Of a stretch of 16,650 nt of DNA, positions 13,488 to 16,650 are shown in pieces. The notes beneath the pieces were generated by a model, which was given only the letters and a program-made list of their open reading frames with translations, did no database searches and was not told where the DNA came from. The DNA comes from an uncultured Clostridia bacterium (lineage in GTDB: Bacteria > Bacillota > Clostridia > Oscillospirales > Ruminococcaceae), in the NCBI GenBank assembly GCA_944388825.1, contig CALXKG010000235.1, positions 1 through 16,650 of the forward strand, written 5' to 3'. How positions within the stretch are numbered: the stretch's first letter is position 1; the number at the start of each line of letters is the position of its first letter. A program made the translations under genes and the position numbers.

Positions 13488-13516
13488 TTGTAATCGGGCT
13501 TCCGGTGTGGTACAAT
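13488..13516 (+). promoter_or_regulatory. Promoter of secG
   Basis: TTGTAA (13488-13493) and TACAAT (13511-13516) are spaced by 17 bp, about 50 nt before the secG start codon. Confidence 0.75.
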
Positions 13517-13568
13517 AACAGGGTATCCATCTGGGTTATCGGTTTCGGAAAGGAATGTTAAGGGTTTT

Positions 13569-13817
13569 ATGAACGTATTTGAGATCATCACGGGCGTCTT
13601 CCTGCTGCTGGCCTGCATCCTGATCGTCATCACGACGATGCTGCAAAAGCCCAAACAGGGCGGACTTGGTTCCAGCTTCGCCAGCACCGAGTCTTACTTC
13701 GGGAAAAACAGCGGCCGCACCATGGACGCGGTCCTCGCCCGTCTGACCAAGATCGGCGGCGTTATTTTCGTGGTACTGACCGTGCTGACCGCCATCCTGG
13801 CTGTTCATCTTCAGTGA
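13569..13817 (+). CDS. secG: Preprotein translocase subunit SecG
   Basis: An 82-residue inner-membrane protein, the normal length for SecG, which assists SecYE and SecA in protein export. Two membrane helices (about 4-24 and 62-80) flank a cytoplasmic loop carrying the family signature LQKPKQGGLGSSF (25-37). The ribosome binding site is unremarkable (AAGGG 4 nt upstream, GGAAAGGA further up). It is followed directly by a strong terminator and then rnr, the common Firmicutes order. Confidence 0.95.
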   Translation: MNVFEIITGVFLLLACILIVITTMLQKPKQGGLGSSFASTESYFGKNSGRTMDAVLARLTKIGGVIFVVLTVLTAILAVHLQ

Positions 13818-13820
13818 TCC

Positions 13821-13852
13821 AAAGCCCTGCGGCATAAACGCAGGGCTTTTTT
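13821..13852 (+). terminator. Strong intrinsic terminator after secG
   Basis: AAAGCCCTGCG (13821-13831) pairs perfectly with CGCAGGGCTTT (13839-13849), 7-nt loop, followed by six T (13847-13852). It starts 3 nt after the secG stop, so rnr needs read-through or its own promoter; I see no convincing promoter in the 54 bp before rnr. Confidence 0.9.
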
Positions 13853-13906
13853 CTTGCGGCGCGGATGGCAGGATAAAACAGAAATGGGAAAAGTGAGGAA
13901 AAACGA

Positions 13907-16117
13907 TTGAAAGGAAAGAAAAAACTCCCCCGGCGGGATAAGTCGGGGATCAAGGCCTTCGGGGCGCAGATCGGGCGGCTGTACGCGCTGCTGGGGAAGG
14001 CGGGGTCGGAGGGCGCTTCCTTCTCCCACCTGCAGAAGCGGCTGAAGATGTCCGACGGCGGGCTGGAACGGCTGCTGGAGACGGCGGTTCGCTCCGGGTC
14101 GGTGCGGAAGGAAGACGGGCGGTTTTACCTCGCCCGCAGAAAAACAGAAGGGGCGGGGCCGGCAAAGGCCCTGACCGGCATCCTGGTCCGGCTCAAACCC
14201 ACCTTCGGCTTTGTCCGGGTGGAAGAAGACCGGCAGGAGCGGGATATCTTCGTCCCCGGTTCCAAACTGCGGGGGGCGCTGCCGGGGGACAAAGTCGAAC
14301 TGGCGGCGGAAAAAGCGCCGGACGGCCATGAGGAGAGCGGAGAGGTGCTCCGCATCCTGGAAATGGGAAGCCCCCTTTACGCCGGCGTCGTCAGCCGGTT
14401 CGGCCGGGAGGCGGTGGTCACGCTGCCGGACGGCTGGGAGGGGGAACTGCCCCTTTCGGGCGGCGAAGAGGCGCTGGACGGGGAGCGGGTGCTGGTGGAG
14501 ATCGTCCGGCGGGGGGAGAGCCACCGGGATTACCGGGCCAGGCTCGTCAAGCGGTACGGCGACGGGGACAAGGCGGAAAACTGCGCGGCGTCGATCCTGG
14601 CGGCCGCCGGCATCGAGACGGAATTCCCGCCCGAAGCGGTGGCGGAGGCCGACTTCCTTTCCCGCCGGGGGATCCCGCCGGAAGAACTGGCAGGGCGGCT
14701 GGACCTGCGCGGCTGTCCTGTCTTTACCATCGACGGGGCGGAAGCAAAAGACCTGGACGACGCGGTCTCGGTCGAGCGGACGGCGGACGGCTATTCGCTC
14801 GGCGTCCACATCGCAGACGTTTCCCATTATGTCGCCGCCGGTTCGCCTCTTGACCGGGCGGCGTTTAGCCGGGGCACCAGCGTCTACTACGCCGACAAGG
14901 TCGTCCCGATGCTGCCGGAGGGGCTGTCCAACGGCATCTGCTCCTTAAATCCCGGCGAGGACCGGCTTGCCTTTTCGGCGCTGATGGAGCTGGACCATGA
15001 CGGGAGACTGGCCCGCTTCCGGTTTGTCAAATCGGTCATCCGCTCGCGGGCCAAGGGGGTCTACGCCGAGGTCAACCGGCTGCTGGCGGGCGAGCGGACG
15101 CCGGCGCTTACCGAAAAATACCGGGAGGTGCTGCCGCAGCTGCCCGCCCTCCAGGCCCTCTACGCCCTGCGGGAAAAGGCCAGGGCGGAAAGGGGCGTGC
15201 CGGAGATCGAGTCGGCCGAATGTAAGCTGACGGTCGGCCCGGACGGGAAATGCACCGGCGTTTCCATCCGGGAGCGGGGGACCGCGGAAAGGATGATCGA
15301 GGAGTTTATGCTGCTGGCCAACGAAGCGGCCGCTTCCCTCGGCCGGGGGCTGGGGCTGCCGTTTGTCTACCGGGTGCACGAGAAGCCGGACGCCAAAAAG
15401 CTGGAGGCGCTCCGGGAGGTGCTGCTGGCGGCCGGCCTTGACCCGGAAGGGGTCGAAGGGGACGTCCCCGCCGCCCGGCTGCGGGAGATCCTCGAGGACG
15501 CGAAGGGGCAGCCCTATGAGACGATGCTCAACCGACAGGTGCTGCGGGCGATGATGAAGGCCAAATACGACCCCCGGCCGGTCGGGCATTACGGGCTGGT
15601 GCTGGCGAACTACGCCCACTTCACCTCCCCGATCCGCCGGTATCCCGACCTGTCCATCCACCGGATCCTGTCGGCGGCGCTTCTGGAAGCGCAGGAGGGC
15701 GAAGACGGCTGGACGCTGCCGGCCGCGGGCCGCCGGCGGCTGGAAAAGGCCTTTGATGAATTTGCCAGGCAGTCGTCCGCCCATTCTTCCGAGGCGGAAG
15801 TCCGGGCGATGGCGGCAGAGCGGGACTGCGAGGACTGCTATAAGGCCGAATATATGCGGAGGCATCTGGGCGAGACCTTCCCGGCGGTCATCTCCGGCGT
15901 CACCGGTTTCGGGTTTTACGCGGAACTGGCAAACGGCGTCGAAGGGCTGGTGCGGCTGGAGGCGCTGCCGCTGGGGGAATATACCTTTGACGGGGTGATG
16001 ACCCTGGCAGGCCCCGGGGTCCGGTACCGGGTCGGGGACCGGGTGCGCGTCCGCTGCGTCCGGGCGGACGTCGGCTCCGGGCAGGTGGATTTTGTGCTGG
16101 GGGACGAAAATGGCTGA
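13907..16117 (+). CDS. rnr: Ribonuclease R (RNB-family 3'-5' exoribonuclease)
   Basis: A 736-residue processive exoribonuclease that degrades structured RNA and takes part in mRNA turnover and trans-translation quality control. A Lys/Arg-rich start and winged-helix region (16-75) precede cold-shock OB domains (about 85-230). The catalytic RNB domain (about 255-590) has DGAEAKDLDDAVSVE (276-290), with active-site Asp276, Asp282, Asp284 and Asp285, and HFTSPIRRYPDL (571-582). A C-terminal S1 domain spans about 655-731 (VISGVTGFGFYAEL). The start is TTG, supported by GAGGA 7 nt upstream and by alignment with the basic N-terminus; no suitable ATG lies nearby. It overlaps the next gene by 8 bp. 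Length is typical of Gram-positive RNase R. Confidence 0.96.
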   Translation: MKGKKKLPRRDKSGIKAFGAQIGRLYALLGKAGSEGASFSHLQKRLKMSDGGLERLLETAVRSGSVRKEDGRFYLARRKTEGAGPAKALTGILVRLKPTFGFVRVEEDRQERDIFVPGSKLRGALPGDKVELAAEKAPDGHEESGEVLRILEMGSPLYAGVVSRFGREAVVTLPDGWEGELPLSGGEEALDGERVLVEIVRRGESHRDYRARLVKRYGDGDKAENCAASILAAAGIETEFPPEAVAEADFLSRRGIPPEELAGRLDLRGCPVFTIDGAEAKDLDDAVSVERTADGYSLGVHIADVSHYVAAGSPLDRAAFSRGTSVYYADKVVPMLPEGLSNGICSLNPGEDRLAFSALMELDHDGRLARFRFVKSVIRSRAKGVYAEVNRLLAGERTPALTEKYREVLPQLPALQALYALREKARAERGVPEIESAECKLTVGPDGKCTGVSIRERGTAERMIEEFMLLANEAAASLGRGLGLPFVYRVHEKPDAKKLEALREVLLAAGLDPEGVEGDVPAARLREILEDAKGQPYETMLNRQVLRAMMKAKYDPRPVGHYGLVLANYAHFTSPIRRYPDLSIHRILSAALLEAQEGEDGWTLPAAGRRRLEKAFDEFARQSSAHSSEAEVRAMAAERDCEDCYKAEYMRRHLGETFPAVISGVTGFGFYAELANGVEGLVRLEALPLGEYTFDGVMTLAGPGVRYRVGDRVRVRCVRADVGSGQVDFVLGDENG

Positions 16118-16650
16118 CCGGCCCTTTTCCTACACCGTCCGCCGGGACCCCCGCCGCAGGCATCCCCAGCTGGCGGTGACGCCGGAGGGAGAGGTGGTCG
16201 TCAAACTGCCGCAGAGGTTTTCCGACCGGTACGCCGAAAAGCTGGTGGATGATAACACCGGCTGGATTTTGGCGGCGCTTGCCCGGGCGGCGGAAAAACG
16301 CCCGCCGGAGACGGCTTTTGCCTGCGGGGAAGGGGACGCGCTGCCGCTGCTCGGCGTATCTCATCCGGTTTATGCTTCCGGCCCCCGCGGCTACCGGGAC
16401 GGTGCGTTTTATCTGCCCGGCGGGACGGTGGAAGAACGGATGGCGCAGGCGGAAGAAACCTACCGGGAGCTGGCGGGGACCCTTTTGCCTACCCTCGCCG
16501 CCCGGTATGGGGAAGTGCTCGGCCTGCGCCCGGCCGGCATCAGGATCGGCCGGGCGAACGGGAGCTGGGGCTATTGCAAGCGGGACGGGCGCATCACCTT
16601 CACCTGGCGGCTGGTCTGCCAGCCGGAGGATTTTGTCCGGTATGTGGTGG
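16110..16650 (+). CDS. YgjP/DUF45-type metal-dependent hydrolase (M48-like), partial
   Basis: The first 180 codons are visible; the gene runs off the right edge. The start ATG lies inside the end of rnr (8-bp overlap, different frame) with GGGGGA 5 nt upstream, implying translational coupling. The N-terminal half has a VxVxLP strand segment (VVVKLPQRFSDRYAEKLV). Residues about 144-175 read GIRIGRANGSWGYC, then RITFTWRLVCQPEDFVRYVV, matching the conserved stretch just before the HExxH zinc motif of YgjP/DUF45 proteins (usual form WGSC, here WGYC). The zinc-binding His residues would lie beyond the window. Function in this family is poorly defined; a cytoplasmic zinc peptidase-like role is presumed. 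Confidence 0.85.
   Translation, partial: MADRPFSYTVRRDPRRRHPQLAVTPEGEVVVKLPQRFSDRYAEKLVDDNTGWILAALARAAEKRPPETAFACGEGDALPLLGVSHPVYASGPRGYRDGAFYLPGGTVEERMAQAEETYRELAGTLLPTLAARYGEVLGLRPAGIRIGRANGSWGYCKRDGRITFTWRLVCQPEDFVRYVV

Noticed and set aside
14945..15865. Minus-strand open frame (306 codons) inside rnr
   Set aside because: It is antisense to the RNB catalytic domain, with composition typical of a shadow frame.
1..16650. Defence system, prophage, transposon or biosynthetic cluster
   Set aside because: No integrase, transposase, nuclease-helicase, toxin-antitoxin or synthase signatures were found; the genes are transport, lipid, surface and RNA-metabolism functions.

Overview
The window looks like a chromosomal segment of a high-GC (roughly 60%) member of the Clostridia (Bacillota), probably Oscillospiraceae-like. 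The evidence is: strong AGGAGG-type ribosome binding sites, sigma-A promoters, a LplB/YtcP-type sugar ABC cassette with a membrane-anchored AraC regulator, a secreted GW-repeat/CAP protein, and the low-GC Gram-positive order secG-rnr. The taxon is inferred from gene content and style only. I see no rRNA, tRNA, CRISPR array, insertion sequence or phage gene.

Region 1 (1-6609) is a carbohydrate-uptake locus. On the minus strand, reading from about 4114 down, come an LplB-type permease, a YtcP/LplC-type permease and a large lipoprotein solute-binding protein. A strong terminator follows, then the start of a metallo-beta-lactamase-fold gene that runs off the window. A two-TM sensor/AraC-type DNA-binding regulator is transcribed divergently from a 354-bp intergenic region. 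That region holds two facing sigma-A promoters and several CTGCAA repeats that may be its operators. No ATPase or glycoside hydrolase is encoded here, so the transporter probably borrows a shared MsmX-type ATPase, and its substrate cannot be read from this window.

Region 2 (6610-9711) is bounded on the left by a perfect 15-bp bidirectional terminator. It carries a minus-strand acyl-CoA synthetase and a divergent plus-strand alpha/beta hydrolase (lysophospholipase/monoacylglycerol-lipase type). The two are separated by a 343-bp control region with a consensus promoter, a tandem 9-bp repeat and an 18-bp palindrome. One enzyme could release acyl chains and the other activate fatty acids to acyl-CoA; that functional link is inference from adjacency.

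Region 3 (9712-13422) encodes a secreted cell-wall-binding CAP protein with seven exact 20-residue GW repeats, an unusual 513-residue putative RNA-binding protein, and a secreted endonuclease/exonuclease/phosphatase-family enzyme. The RNA-binding candidate has an Sm-like N-terminus, a helical middle, a clear cold-shock-like domain and what looks like a second, degenerate copy of it. It is the most novel item in the window.

Region 4 (13423-16650) is conserved housekeeping: secG with its own promoter and strong terminator, rnr (RNase R, TTG start), and an overlapping YgjP/DUF45-type metallopeptidase gene that runs off the right edge, where many Firmicutes would have smpB.
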